Shown here: positions 1 through 7,873 of the stretch, in pieces
Layout of the letters: each line of letters opens with the position of its first letter
How positions within the stretch are numbered: position 1 is the first letter of the stretch
Source: Chloroflexota bacterium
GTDB taxonomy: Bacteria > Chloroflexota > Anaerolineae > Promineifilales > Promineifilaceae
NCBI GenBank assembly: GCA_024223125.1
Contig: JAAEOP010000554.1
Coordinates: forward strand, 1-33,586
Reading direction: 5' to 3'
Length of the DNA stretch: 33,586 bases
Program-made: the position numbers and the translations under genes
Notes under the pieces: generated by a model
The model's database searches: none
The model's input: the letters and a program-made list of their open reading frames with translations, nothing else
What the model was told of the DNA's origin: nothing

Positions 1-3
1 AAT

Positions 4-231
4 TTACCCAACGGGAACTATAACCTGGGTGATGAATACTTCTGACTGTAATCGTTGCTGAACTTCGGATGGATCTGCTACTTCTAAGAACAATTCAATG
101 GCTTCAGTAAGGTTTTGCCGCGCTTCTTCCACTGTGTCGCCCTGACTGGCAATATCCAACTCTGGACATAGGGAAACAAAACCATCGTCTTCTCGTTCGA
201 TCACGGCCGTAAAATGTTGAAATTGTTTCAT
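4..231 (-). CDS. hicB: HicB-family antitoxin (type II toxin-antitoxin)
   Basis: This 75-residue protein matches the small HicB-like antitoxin fold. It has an N-terminal FTAVIEREDDGFVSLCPEL strand pair, followed by the DIASQGDTVEEA turn and an amphipathic helix NLTEAIELFLE. In known systems HicB neutralises HicA, a small double-stranded-RNA-binding-fold mRNA interferase. The short form lacks a separate DNA-binding domain, as here. The start has a good ribosome site (AGAGGAA, 7 bases upstream). In this subclass hicA often lies just downstream of hicB, which would be off the left edge of the window, so the toxin cannot be confirmed. The family call is firm; activity as an antitoxin is inferred. 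Confidence 0.85.
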   Translation of the reverse strand: MKQFQHFTAVIEREDDGFVSLCPELDIASQGDTVEEARQNLTEAIELFLEVADPSEVQQRLQSEVFITQVIVPVG

Positions 232-297
232 TATTCATTTCCTCTGACAATGTTTTCTGAAGTATACAATAGTTACGGCCATTGCCGCACAATCCGA

Positions 298-1458
298 TTA
301 CCGTATCCCTAACAATATTTCTACGGTTAACTGATCCAGCCGTTCATACGACAAGCCGCGTGTTCCCATTGCTTGCTGGTCAAAGGATACTTTTTTGAGA
401 GCGGCCGCCTTGTCAGAACTATAGACTCCTTTGAAGGCATCGGTTGAACCATCATCAGCGTTGATTTCAGCCAGCAGCGCCTGGATTTCTGGGTCGGTAT
501 TCCATTGGGCCGCTTTCTCTTTTAGAATGAGATAGGTTCGCATATTCCCCCGTGCAAAATCTTTGACCCCTTCAATGTTCTCGCTGCGGTAGGCGTGGGC
601 GTCAAAATGGCGGCTGCCAGCGTAGCCCACATCTTCCAGAAACTTCACCAAAAAGAAGGCGCTTTTTAGATTCACAGAACCGAAGCGAAAATCTTGATCA
701 TAACGGCCGAACGCCTGATCATTCAAATCAATGTGAAACAATTTGCCCGCATCCCACGCCTGAGCAACGTGATGGGTGAAATTTAGTCCGGCCATATGTT
801 CATGAGCCACTTCGGGATTGACGCCCACCATATCGGGTTGATCCAAAGTTTGGATGAAGCCCAGCATCGCCCCCACCGTTGGCAAATAAATGTCGCCACG
901 AGGTTCGTTCGGTTTGGGTTCCAGCGCAAACTTGAGATCATACCCTTGATCTTGTACATAGGCACACAAGAAGTTTAACGCTTCACGGAACCGCTTCCCA
1001 GCTTCAAGGGGGTTTTTGGCGGCGTCTGTTTCGGTTCCTTCACGGCCGCCCCAGAAAACATAGATAGTCGCGCCACATTCCACCCCCAGATCAATGGCGT
1101 GCATTGTTTTGTGCAGCGCGTAAGCGCGGACTTTGGGATCATTGGCGGTAAAGGCGCCATCTTTGAAGGCCGGATCGCTGAACAGGTTGGTGGTAGCCAT
1201 GGGCACGACAAGGCCAGTATCACCCAGCGCCTTTTTGAAATCACGCACGATTTGATCCCGCTCGGTAGGAGTGGCGTCAATAGGAACCAAATCATTGTCG
1301 TGGAAGTTGACGCCATAGGCTCCCACCTCGGCCAGCAGATGAACGATTTCGACGGGGGATAATGCTCTGCGGACAGGTTCGCCAAACGGGTCTCGCCCGA
1401 CGTTGCCGACTGTCCAGAGACCAAAGGTAAATTTATGTTCTGGTTTGGGGGTGTACAT
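298..1458 (-). CDS. xylA: Xylose isomerase (class I, actinobacterial type)
   Basis: Converts D-xylose to D-xylulose (and glucose to fructose) in the cytoplasm using two divalent metals. The 386-residue length fits the shorter class I enzymes of Streptomyces and Actinoplanes type. Visible active-site residues are H53 and D56 in NFHDND, E180 and K182 in [13 protein letters not shown]216 and H219 in NPEVAHEH, D244 in FHIDLND, D254 and D256 in YDQDFRFG, and D286 in HFDAHAYR, so the full metal and catalytic set is present. The start has AAGGAG 5 bases upstream. No xylulokinase or sugar transporter is next to it, so the gene looks like a stand-alone unit. The call is essentially certain. Confidence 0.97.
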   Translation of the reverse strand: MYTPKPEHKFTFGLWTVGNVGRDPFGEPVRRALSPVEIVHLLAEVGAYGVNFHDNDLVPIDATPTERDQIVRDFKKALGDTGLVVPMATTNLFSDPAFKDGAFTANDPKVRAYALHKTMHAIDLGVECGATIYVFWGGREGTETDAAKNPLEAGKRFREALNFLCAYVQDQGYDLKFALEPKPNEPRGDIYLPTVGAMLGFIQTLDQPDMVGVNPEVAHEHMAGLNFTHHVAQAWDAGKLFHIDLNDQAFGRYDQDFRFGSVNLKSAFFLVKFLEDVGYAGSRHFDAHAYRSENIEGVKDFARGNMRTYLILKEKAAQWNTDPEIQALLAEINADDGSTDAFKGVYSSDKAAALKKVSFDQQAMGTRGLSYERLDQLTVEILLGIR

Positions 1459-1500
1459 GTAAACTCCTTTTTTTAAGAATGCAAAACTCGTCTAAGCCTG

Positions 1501-1506
1501 ATTATA
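1501..1506 (-). promoter_or_regulatory. Possible -10 box upstream of xylA
   Basis: On the minus strand this reads TATAAT, a perfect -10 hexamer, 42 bases upstream of the xylA start codon. A weak -35 candidate (TTCCTA) lies 17 bases further upstream, inside the left arm of the adjacent stem-loop. The -10 match is seen; promoter function is inferred. Confidence 0.35.
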
Positions 1507-1510
1507 TCCC

Positions 1511-1580
1511 TTGTAAACACGGATAGGAAGAACACGGATTTTTTTGTTTTTTATCCGTGTTCCCCTATCTGTGTTTACAA
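1511..1580. repeat. Long stem-loop built from TGTAAACAC / AACACGGAT words
   Basis: The left arm (1511-1540) and right arm (1552-1580) are inverted copies with only a couple of mismatches and one single-base indel, around a T-rich loop of about 11 bases. Within each arm the word AACAC-(G/A)GAT occurs twice. A degenerate relative with the same TGTAAACAC word lies at 6287-6341. The element sits between the divergent xylA gene and the small membrane protein gene. Confidence 0.75.
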
Positions 1581-1806
1581 CTCCCAAACGACTTTTGCGG
1601 TATTGTCCTTTTTTCTTTCTGGGTAGCGTACCACCCTCACAATAATCATGAAAATGGCACTGTTTGGCACTGTTTTTCCTGGTGTTGGCAGGGATTTCGG
1701 CCGTATCATGCACTCATATCACACACCGGCACAACACCGGTTTTACCCAGGAAGGCTCGCTGCTATTTTTGTGGCGAGCCAATTAAAATAAGTTGGAGGC
1801 ATGATG

Positions 1807-2232
1807 ATGCACACACAATTAGTTGGTAACGAAACGAGTAAGGTTCAGGAAAACGGCCGTTTTCTGCGGCGGGTATTACGTGGCAATGCTGTTTTCTCAC
1901 TGTTGAGTGCGGCCCTATTTATTCTGGCGGCCAATCCGTTGGCTGAATTTTTAGGCGTTCCCTATTCGGCCGCGTTTATGGTTATGGGCGTGGGGTTTTT
2001 GCCTTTTGGTTGGTTCTGTTATTGGACAGCCAACCAGCCGGAAATCAGCCGCACAAGGGCTTTGATTATTCTGGAATTGGATTTAGTTTGGGTTGTAGGC
2101 AGCTTTCTGATTTTGTTTTTCGGTTGGCTGCCGTTAACAACGGCCGGTAAATGGGCGGTAGGTCTAACGGCCGAAGCAGTCGCTGTTTTTGCCATTTTGG
2201 AATTTATTGGACTACGCCAATTGAAGAAATAA
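1807..2232 (+). CDS. Small four-helix membrane protein, function unknown
   Basis: About 141 residues with four hydrophobic segments, at roughly residues 30-50, 55-75, 86-108 and 114-136. There is no signal peptide and no catalytic motif that I recognise. The charged N-terminus (about 25 residues) precedes the first helix. Three ATG codons are in a row at 1801, 1804 and 1807. The ribosome site GGAGG ends at 1799, so 1807 (7-base spacing) is the best start, though 1801 and 1804 are possible. It ends just before a perfect 15-bp inverted repeat shared with the convergent antitoxin gene. No family is claimed. Confidence 0.7.
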   Translation: MHTQLVGNETSKVQENGRFLRRVLRGNAVFSLLSAALFILAANPLAEFLGVPYSAAFMVMGVGFLPFGWFCYWTANQPEISRTRALIILELDLVWVVGSFLILFFGWLPLTTAGKWAVGLTAEAVAVFAILEFIGLRQLKK

Positions 2233-2263
2233 ACTGCAATGTGCAGATAATATTGTGGGCGTT

Positions 2264-2296
2264 AGATTGGTTCAATCTGCCAGATTGAACCAATCT
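2264..2296. terminator. Perfect 15-bp inverted repeat between convergent genes
   Basis: AGATTGGTTCAATCT at 2264-2278 is followed after three bases by its exact reverse complement at 2282-2296. It lies after the stop of the plus-strand membrane protein gene and covers the last codons and stop of the minus-strand antitoxin gene. A CTTTTT run follows ten bases later on the plus strand. It could be a shared terminator or a repetitive palindrome; the structure is certain, the role is not. Confidence 0.55.
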
Positions 2297-2661
2297 GAGT
2301 CAAAATCTTTTTCTGAATGTCTATAGTATGAGTAGCGGTGTGCCGGTAGCTTCACTGTACTTTCGGCTAACGTTTTGAAGGCTCCCTCGTTAAACTGTTC
2401 CTCTCCCAGAGCAACAGCGGCCTCAAATTCAGATTTTTCAAGCGTGTGCAACTGATCCATCAAAGCATCAAAAAACTCGATGCTAACCAAGTACACGGCC
2501 GGACGGCCGTTTTCCGTTACGACTAATGGTTCTTGTTGGGCGTTGTTTACGGCCGTAGCCGTAGCTGTAGCCAGGTCTTCTACTGATATAATACGTTCTC
2601 GTGTCCAGGATACTGTAAAAACCCAGTGAGGAACTCTGAGGTTGCATGAAATGACCAGCAT
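2272..2661 (-). CDS. Phd/YefM-family antitoxin-like protein with atypical N-terminus
   Basis: The core (residues about 21-100) shows the Phd/YefM pattern: ERIISVEDLATATATAV, then LVVTENGRPAVYLVSIEFFDAL, the classic 'ENGRPAAVLVS' strand of these DNA-binding antitoxins. A helix with ALGEEQFNEGAFKTL follows. The only in-frame ATG gives about 20 extra N-terminal residues that look unrelated to the family. That stretch overlaps the probable 3' remnant of the neighbouring broken gene in another frame, so the true 5' end may have been lost or moved. No RelE/ParE or PIN toxin gene is next to it. The same ERIISVEDL and GEEQFNEGAFKTL blocks recur in the shorter protein at 8676-8876. Confidence 0.65.
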   Translation of the reverse strand: MLVISCNLRVPHWVFTVSWTRERIISVEDLATATATAVNNAQQEPLVVTENGRPAVYLVSIEFFDALMDQLHTLEKSEFEAAVALGEEQFNEGAFKTLAESTVKLPAHRYSYYRHSEKDFDSDWFNLAD

Positions 2662-2750
2662 TTTACGTGGCGAAAGTAATAATCAAACACTGGCTCAATG
2701 TCCCGTATCTCGGTACCTGATTCGTAGCCAAACTTTGGAATAGATGGCAA
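2580..2750 (-). pseudogene. Probable 3' remnant of the gene at 2864-3292
   Basis: If the 113 bases comprising one 13-bp repeat plus the inverted-repeat element are removed, the minus-strand reading frame of the 2864-3292 gene continues here for about 56 codons to a TAG at 2580-2582. The translation looks protein-like, for example IPKFGYESGTEIRDIEP and DYYFRHVKCWSFH. A single in-frame TGA lies at the junction, directly after a TGG codon (WW to W-stop is a likely origin). There is no start codon of its own. This reading is inferred from frame continuity and composition only. Confidence 0.5.
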
Positions 2751-2762
2751 TCACCATGTAAC

Positions 2763-2862
2763 CATTGTCGTTAACTTAAGACCTCGCAGGTTTCCAAAAT
2801 GATCTACGCCCCTCTGAGGTTTTGCGTTAAAACCTGCGAGGTCTTCGCTTAAGTTAACACTT
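2763..2862. mobile_element. 100-bp inverted-repeat element flanked by 13-bp direct repeats
   Basis: ATCACCATGTAAC occurs at 2750-2762 and again at 2863-2875. Between the copies lies an element whose arms pair: GTTAACTTAAG joined to ACCTCGCAGGTTT at 2770-2793, and the inverse at 2830-2858, where the right arm carries 5 extra bases. It encodes nothing. The layout resembles a short non-autonomous insertion (MITE- or REP-like) with a duplicated target site. It falls at the point where the 2864-3292 reading frame is cut from its apparent 3' part. Confidence 0.6.
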
Positions 2863-2863
2863 A

Positions 2864-3292
2864 TCACCATGTAACATACTTGTCTGGATCGTGGATGTGG
2901 AATAAGGGTGGCATTCGTATTGCCTTATCAGCATTTTCGTCAATACCCTGACCAAGTTCCACTCCAGGCGTACCGAGGGCAATGATCTCGCTCCCCTCAC
3001 TAAACAATAGCTTCCCAAATTGGTTCCTTGATGGTAAAAGATTGAGGTTTATCCCACGTGCAAGATTCTCATCTTCTGCGAAAGGTACTAAATTAAGGAT
3101 AACCACATCGTAATTAGCTACGTTTAGATTGCTGGGCAGTTTGTCCCAAGAGTATGCAGTCACCAGATGTGTATGTGGTGACGAGCCAAGCACTAGAATC
3201 CGTTTTGGTGTGGGTTCGTTTATACTTGGGTGATCTAAATTTACGACCGTCTCTGGAGCTTCTCTACTGAATAGATTTTTCAACATTTGCAT
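2864..3292 (-). CDS. Unrecognised protein, probably truncated by an insertion
   Basis: 142 residues, cytosolic, with alternating strands and helices. RILVLGSSPHTH and YDVVILNLVPF look like two strand-loop elements of an alpha/beta fold, and LLFSEGSEIIALGTPG like a third. I recognise no family. The start has AAGGGA 8 bases upstream. The frame stops at TGA inside the second copy of a 13-bp direct repeat. Beyond the 100-bp inverted-repeat element the same frame resumes at 2580-2750, so this is probably the N-terminal two thirds of a protein of about 200 residues. The region lacks the ACGGCCGT signature, as expected for acquired DNA. Confidence 0.55.
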   Translation of the reverse strand: MQMLKNLFSREAPETVVNLDHPSINEPTPKRILVLGSSPHTHLVTAYSWDKLPSNLNVANYDVVILNLVPFAEDENLARGINLNLLPSRNQFGKLLFSEGSEIIALGTPGVELGQGIDENADKAIRMPPLFHIHDPDKYVTW

Positions 3293-3592
3293 TGAGCCAT
3301 TCCCTTATGTTTAGGTTCTTCTACAATGTTTATTATTGCGGAAGACTAATTTTACAGTTCAGAAGGAGCCAACACCACCTGAAATCGGTGTCTGGAATAC
3401 GAAGTACGTTAAAGCACACAGAAAGTGAGTAGCGTATTAAGGACGGCCGTCTCAACGTGCTTGAGCACGTTTTGAATATCAGACGATGAATTCATTCATC
3501 GGCGGAGGTGTCAAGACTTGCAAACTTGCAAACTCGCAACTTGCAAACCTGCAAACTTGCAACTTGCCCCTCCCAGACATACCATACTATCT
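3293..3592. other. Intergenic region with hairpins and CTTGCAAA array
   Basis: It holds a stem-loop ACGTGC-TTGA-GCACGT (3455-3470) followed by TTT, a second palindrome CGATGAAT-TC-ATTCATCG (3484-3501), and a degenerate tandem array of CTTGCAA(A) words at 3516-3567, about seven units. The array lies directly upstream of the start at 3593 and leaves no clear Shine-Dalgarno site there. No gene is supported. Confidence 0.6.
3516..3567. repeat. Degenerate CTTGCAA(A) tandem array
   Basis: Roughly seven 7-8-base units (CTTGCAAA, CTCGCAA, CCTGCAAA variants) run up to 26 bases before the ATG of the DHH-CBS-nucleotidyltransferase gene. A similar TTGCAA-rich stretch precedes the peroxiredoxin gene at about 30990-31060. 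The reading frame through the array was rejected as an N-terminal extension. Confidence 0.7.
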
Positions 3593-6268
3593 ATGCGACT
3601 CATCCTCACCCATGAAAACGCTGACTTTGATGCGATTGCGGCTTTGATGGCCGCGTACAAGCTGTATCCAAAAGCCGTTCCCCTGCTGCCGCGGCGGGTG
3701 AACCGCAATGTGCAGCAATTTTTAACCTTGTATTGGGATGCGTTTCATTTTACACGGCCATCAGACTGGCAGCGTCGTCGCGTAGATGAAGTATTGCTGG
3801 TAGATACCCAGGCGCTCAATTCAGTGCGCGGGATGGTGAAACGGCCGTCAGTTCAGGTCATTGACCATCATACCGACCATAAACAACATGAAAGCTGGGT
3901 TTATCAGGTAGAGACTGTGGGAGCCACAACCACACTCCTGGTAGAAGAAATAAACGCCCAGGGGTTAGCCCTGAGTAATGAAGAAGCGACCTTGCTCCTG
4001 TTGGGCATTTATGAAGACACTGGTTCCCTGACCTATGACACCACTACGCCGCGTGATTTATCGGCCGCTTCCTGGTTGTTGGATTGTGGCGCGTTGCTAA
4101 CAGTTGTGCGCCGCTTCTTGAACATCCCTTTAACTGATGCCCAATACAAGCTGTATGATGATTTGTACACGGCCGTATCCTGGCACACCATTAGCGGCCA
4201 ATCCATTGTCGTCACCACCGCTACGTCTCCCGATGATTTTCGGGAAGAAGTTTCCTCCATTGCCCACCGTTTGCGCGAAGCATTGACGCCGGCCGGACTA
4301 TTCATTCTGGTGAAAATGCAAAAAGATGTGCAACTGGTAGCCCGCAGCAGTACCGATAAGGTAGATGTCTCTCTGGTAGCGCACGCTTTGGGAGGCGGGG
4401 GGCATGATAAGGCGGCCGCAGCCCGTGTGTTGAATGCTGATTTAACGGCCGTACACGATCAACTCCTCACCTTGCTGCCCCAGGCCGTGCAACCGGAAGT
4501 GCGGGTAACGGAATTGATGTCCTACGGCGTGCAAACAGTCAAGCCCACCGCCACCGTATCCAAAGCGGCCGACTTGATGCGTCGTTTTGGGCATGAAGGC
4601 TACCCGGTAGTAGACGCCCATTCTCGCCAGATAGTGGGATTATTGACCCGCCGCGCTGTAGACCGGGCCATGAGCCATGATCTAAACCGGCTCCCCGTCA
4701 GCCGCATCATGAAAAAAGGAAGTGTGACGGTACGGCCGTCTGACTCCATCAACCATTTACAACAATTAATGTTGGCCGAAGGGTGGGGGCAGATTCCCGT
4801 CCTGGCAGAAGACGCGGCCGCTGCTGTTGATGGCCCTATTGGCATCGTCACCCGCACCGATTTGCTGAATCATCTCTTCCAACCAACCGACAAATCGGCC
4901 GAACCAGATATGCGCCAACTGCTTTTGGAACGATTATCCCCGACTTTATGGGAAATGGTCTGCACTATTGGCGAAGCGGCCGCAGAATTGAATTTGCCGC
5001 TCTATTTTGTGGGCGGTCTGGTACGGGATTTGCTGCTGGGTAAATCGCCAACAGATTTAGATATGGTGGTGGAAGGAAACGGGATAAAATTGGCTCGTCA
5101 ATTACAGGCAAAATATGGGGGGGACGTTCATGCCCACAAACGGTTTGGGACGGCAAAATGGTCATTGGACACGGCCGTGTGGACGGCCGTTTTAACCCGA
5201 TCCGTTAACCATTACGCTGCCGCTGCCGGCCGTACCCCTTTTGATCTGACAACAATTGATCTGCCCCGTCTCAGCCAGATGGCGATTGATTTTGTAACCG
5301 CCCGTACCGAATTTTATACCGAGCCATCGGCTTTGCCAGAAGTGACACACGGCTCCATTAAGCTGGATTTACACCGGCGAGATTTCAGCATCAATACGTT
5401 AGCCGTGCGCTTGGATGGCGCATTTTTAGGTCAACTATTGGACTTTTATGGTGGTCAACGGGATTTGGCACAAGGATTGATTCGGGTGCTGCACAGCCTT
5501 AGTTTTGTGGATGATCCCACACGCATTTTGCGGGCTGTACGGTTGGAGCAACGGCTCAATTTTCGGATAGAGGCACGCTCCAGAGAATTGATTGTCGGGG
5601 CGCTGCCTTTGTTAGGCCGGGTGTCGGGGGCGCGTATCCGGCATGAGTTGGAATTGGCCTTTCAGGAGCAAAACCAGGCGGCCGTGCTGTCCCGTTTGGC
5701 GGAATTGGATGTGTTAGCTCATGTGCACGAGGCGTTGACCTGGCAGCCAGCGGCCGCCGCTGCATTTGATCGTTTACGGCCGCTGCGAACGGACCCCATC
5801 TGGCAAGACCTCATCACGACTGACACTCAGGAATTTGCTTACTTCGCCTTGTGGATGCAATCGCTGCCAGAAACGGCCCAATCTGGAGTGATGGCTCGTT
5901 TACGAGTACGTAAGGCAACCCGTGCTGATGTATTGGCTTGCGGCCGTATGACGGCCGTTTTGCAAAACCTCCCCCTCGACGCACGTCCCAGTCAGGTTGA
6001 AAAGGCGTTACGACCGTATCCGTCTCGTGTGCTACTTGTCATTCGTGCCTGGTTGCAAGATGAACGGCTGATTGATATTGTGGAAAAATATTATGGGGAA
6101 TGGCGGGAGGTGAAAACGGCCGTGAGCGGCAATGATTTACGTCAGATGGGCCTCAAACCCGGCCCCAAATTCGCTGTCCTGCTAGACCGTCTCCTGGCTG
6201 CCCGTCTGGACGGCGAAGTCAAAAATGAAACCGAAGAACGGGCACTGCTGGAAAAGTTGATCAGATAA
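3593..6268 (+). CDS. DHH phosphoesterase - CBS pair - tRNA nucleotidyltransferase fusion
   Basis: 891 residues with three parts. Residues 1-300 are a DHH/DHHA1 phosphoesterase: HENADFDA near the N-terminus, VDT at 70-72, DHH at 91-93 and GGGGHDKAA at 267-275. Residues 303-430 hold two CBS domains, which bind adenine nucleotides. Residues 450-890 are a class II tRNA nucleotidyltransferase/poly(A) polymerase: FVGGLVRDLLLG at 472-483, the metal-binding DLD at 488-490, RRDFSINTLA at 595-604 and DPTRILRAVR at 641-650. Related fusions are known from Aquifex and cyanobacteria, some adding A or CC to tRNA 3' ends. A stretch of about 30 residues (525-560), rich in ACGGCCGT-derived Thr-Ala-Val, interrupts the catalytic domain. 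The start was chosen where the conserved DHH domain begins; upstream codons are repeat sequence. Confidence 0.9.
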   Translation: MRLILTHENADFDAIAALMAAYKLYPKAVPLLPRRVNRNVQQFLTLYWDAFHFTRPSDWQRRRVDEVLLVDTQALNSVRGMVKRPSVQVIDHHTDHKQHESWVYQVETVGATTTLLVEEINAQGLALSNEEATLLLLGIYEDTGSLTYDTTTPRDLSAASWLLDCGALLTVVRRFLNIPLTDAQYKLYDDLYTAVSWHTISGQSIVVTTATSPDDFREEVSSIAHRLREALTPAGLFILVKMQKDVQLVARSSTDKVDVSLVAHALGGGGHDKAAAARVLNADLTAVHDQLLTLLPQAVQPEVRVTELMSYGVQTVKPTATVSKAADLMRRFGHEGYPVVDAHSRQIVGLLTRRAVDRAMSHDLNRLPVSRIMKKGSVTVRPSDSINHLQQLMLAEGWGQIPVLAEDAAAAVDGPIGIVTRTDLLNHLFQPTDKSAEPDMRQLLLERLSPTLWEMVCTIGEAAAELNLPLYFVGGLVRDLLLGKSPTDLDMVVEGNGIKLARQLQAKYGGDVHAHKRFGTAKWSLDTAVWTAVLTRSVNHYAAAAGRTPFDLTTIDLPRLSQMAIDFVTARTEFYTEPSALPEVTHGSIKLDLHRRDFSINTLAVRLDGAFLGQLLDFYGGQRDLAQGLIRVLHSLSFVDDPTRILRAVRLEQRLNFRIEARSRELIVGALPLLGRVSGARIRHELELAFQEQNQAAVLSRLAELDVLAHVHEALTWQPAAAAAFDRLRPLRTDPIWQDLITTDTQEFAYFALWMQSLPETAQSGVMARLRVRKATRADVLACGRMTAVLQNLPLDARPSQVEKALRPYPSRVLLVIRAWLQDERLIDIVEKYYGEWREVKTAVSGNDLRQMGLKPGPKFAVLLDRLLAARLDGEVKNETEERALLEKLIR

Positions 6269-6286
6269 CAAAATCTTTGCTATTTT

Positions 6287-6341
6287 TGTAAACACTGATA
6301 CTTTTTGTTCGATCCGTCTTCCTTCCTATTCTGTGTTTACA
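6287..6341. repeat. TGTAAACAC inverted repeat downstream of the fusion gene
   Basis: TGTAAACACTGATA (6287-6300) and the inverse of TGTAAACACAGAATA (6327-6341) face each other across about 26 bases. It is a degenerate copy of the 1511-1580 element and may help end transcription of the gene that stops at 6268. The remaining spacer up to 6497 shows no gene. Confidence 0.5.
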
Positions 6342-6497
6342 TCCTTTCGTGTGTTTTTAACGTTAGCGTAACTAGCTAGCAAGAAAAACTGAAACCTTCG
6401 CAGGTGTGCGGCCTTCAACAATCTGTGGGCGAATGATCTTCGATCTCGCCAGTCCACGTTGATGTTTTGTTAGTTGCCACGTTGTTAGCTAAAAAAC

Positions 6498-6740
6498 TTA
6501 TTCTCCTACATCTACTTCAAAGTAGCGGGGACGAGCTAATACATAAGCGTGAAAAAGAGAATCTTTGAAGCGGTAATAACGATCTCGGATTTTTTCGATT
6601 TCAGCGCCATACTCATCAAGACCTAAATGGCCGACATATTGGCTTGGGTTGTCCACGCCGAATTCGTTTATAGCAATTGTGTATGCATCTTTCGTATGAA
6701 CTTCTCCATCCGCTTTCCGAGCCTGAGCTAATGCTCGCAA
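6498..6740 (-). pseudogene. C-terminal fragment of the frameshifted AAA+ ATPase
   Basis: 80 codons beginning with TTG and without its own ribosome site. The frame is open upstream to a stop near 6793 and reads VDTRKPFSTPPQRESVL before the TTG, which continues naturally from the DPVLE at the end of the ATPase frame if one G of the GGG near 6790 is removed. The fragment (YTIAINEFGVDNPSQYVGHL, then a helical stretch with RYYRFKDSLFHAYVLARP) resembles the winged-helix C-terminal part of Orc/Cdc6-like and related AAA proteins. I read 6498-7782 as one gene of about 425 residues carrying a +1 frameshift. Confidence 0.65.
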
Positions 6741-6765
6741 TACCGACTCCCTTTGAGGAGGCGTA

Positions 6766-7782
6766 CTAAATGGCTTTCTTGTATCTACCCTCTAAGACAG
6801 GATCAACTCCACTCGATGCCACTTTTTGAAGAGTCGAATCAATATCAGAAGCATCTATTTCAGCCCCCTTCGATAAAAATGCACTTCGTAGAGCATATTT
6901 TCCTAGCAAATGAACCATGTACGGGTGACCTTGGGCAAGCGCCACAAGTTTTGTGGCTCCAACGTCAGTAAATGTGATTTGGTGATCAATACTGGCTTCT
7001 GCGATATCAATAATATTGCATAGTTCATCATCTGTCATTGCGGGTAGATTTATGATGCTTCCTGCGAATAGTCTATCAGTAGATGCATGTTCTTTCATTA
7101 AATTACTGATGTCATGAGCCACACCGACTATGCAGAATTTGACAGTAGGAGCATTTGTAGCAAGTGATTTTAGAAGTGAAGCAAATCCACTAGGATCGGA
7201 AATTTGATCAAACTCGTCAATGACTATCAAAATCCCATTTCGAGTAACTTCTTCTTTGCTAATTGCTGTTAAGACATTTACAAAAACTGTATCCAAGCTA
7301 TGCGCGGTAATTGCTGCACTGCTTTCAGTCTCATATTGTTTGTTTCCTCCGGCAGAGGCAACCTTGATATCGATCTTCCCTTCTAATGACTTGATTTCCT
7401 TCTTAGCTGCAGGAATATCGTAAATCCAATCATGTAAACATTCTCGTGTTGTCAGTAGTTGTTCGATTAACTCCTGGTAATTTGAGACAGATTTGCCACA
7501 GGCGAAATAAATTGGGATGAAGTCTAGTTCTTCATCGTAAGACATCCCTACTTTTTCAAGGATATCGTTATTCCCTGAAGCCATATTGAGTACTTGACGA
7601 GCTAAAGATGTTTTGCCTATTCCCCTGTTGCCAATAATAGCGATATTCGTTCCTTCTGAGTGAAGCGCGAAATAAGCAGTTTCCACTTCCTTTGCACGAC
7701 CCGCAAATCTGTCAGCACTACTTATTTCACGTGAAGGTAAAAAGGCATTTTCGATTTCGGAAATGGTTAATTTTTTTGACAA
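6766..7782 (-). CDS. AAA+ ATPase (Orc/Cdc6- or STAND-like), 3' end frameshifted
   Basis: 338 residues of ATPase core. Walker A is GNRGIGKT at 51-58, Walker B ILIVIDEFD at 184-192, a sensor-1-like strand VKFCIVGVA lies at 214-222, and an arginine in STDRLFAG at 237 could act as sensor or finger. Residues 1-45 (DRFAGRAKEVETAYFAL) are the usual lead-in of single-protein AAA ATPases found in mobile and defence loci. The frame ends early at GRYKKAI; the C-terminal domain continues in the next frame at 6498-6740. Codon use is AT-rich and no CGGCCG occurs across this gene or its minus-strand neighbours, unlike the flanking genes, which points to acquisition. Whether the frameshift is real or a sequencing error cannot be told here. 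Confidence 0.8.
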   Translation of the reverse strand: MSKKLTISEIENAFLPSREISSADRFAGRAKEVETAYFALHSEGTNIAIIGNRGIGKTSLARQVLNMASGNNDILEKVGMSYDEELDFIPIYFACGKSVSNYQELIEQLLTTRECLHDWIYDIPAAKKEIKSLEGKIDIKVASAGGNKQYETESSAAITAHSLDTVFVNVLTAISKEEVTRNGILIVIDEFDQISDPSGFASLLKSLATNAPTVKFCIVGVAHDISNLMKEHASTDRLFAGSIINLPAMTDDELCNIIDIAEASIDHQITFTDVGATKLVALAQGHPYMVHLLGKYALRSAFLSKGAEIDASDIDSTLQKVASSGVDPVLEGRYKKAI

Positions 7783-7873
7783 CTGGCACCTCTTTTGTAG
7801 TTTATTGCAATCTGATGCACAGATAAGAACACTGGGCAGCTAACGTGTTTGTTAACCCATTATTTTGGTTCCA

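Larger units (their letters stand above)
1459..1800. other. Divergent intergenic region, xylA / membrane protein
   Basis: This spacer holds the xylA upstream region, the 1511-1580 stem-loop and, just before the plus-strand gene, a 7-bp hairpin (GGCTCGC at 1754-1760 paired with GCGAGCC at 1774-1780). The ribosome site of the next gene follows that hairpin by 14 bases. Open frames across the stem-loop are translations of the repeat and were not accepted as genes. I found no tRNA or riboswitch motif. Confidence 0.6.

Noticed and set aside
1492..1713. 73-codon minus-strand frame between xylA and the membrane protein gene
   Set aside because: Largely a translation of the 1511-1580 inverted repeat.
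2770..2858. CRISPR-like repeat pair
   Set aside because: Arms are inverted, not direct, and occur once; no spacers or cas genes.
2864..2866. TGA after TGG read as tryptophan (alternative genetic code)
   Set aside because: TGA ends several other genes here (antitoxin, radical SAM partner, SARP regulator), so a code change is ruled out; nonsense mutation is simpler.
3518..3592. N-terminal extension of the DHH-CBS fusion
   Set aside because: It translates the CTTGCAAA array; the DHH domain begins at the ATG at 3593.
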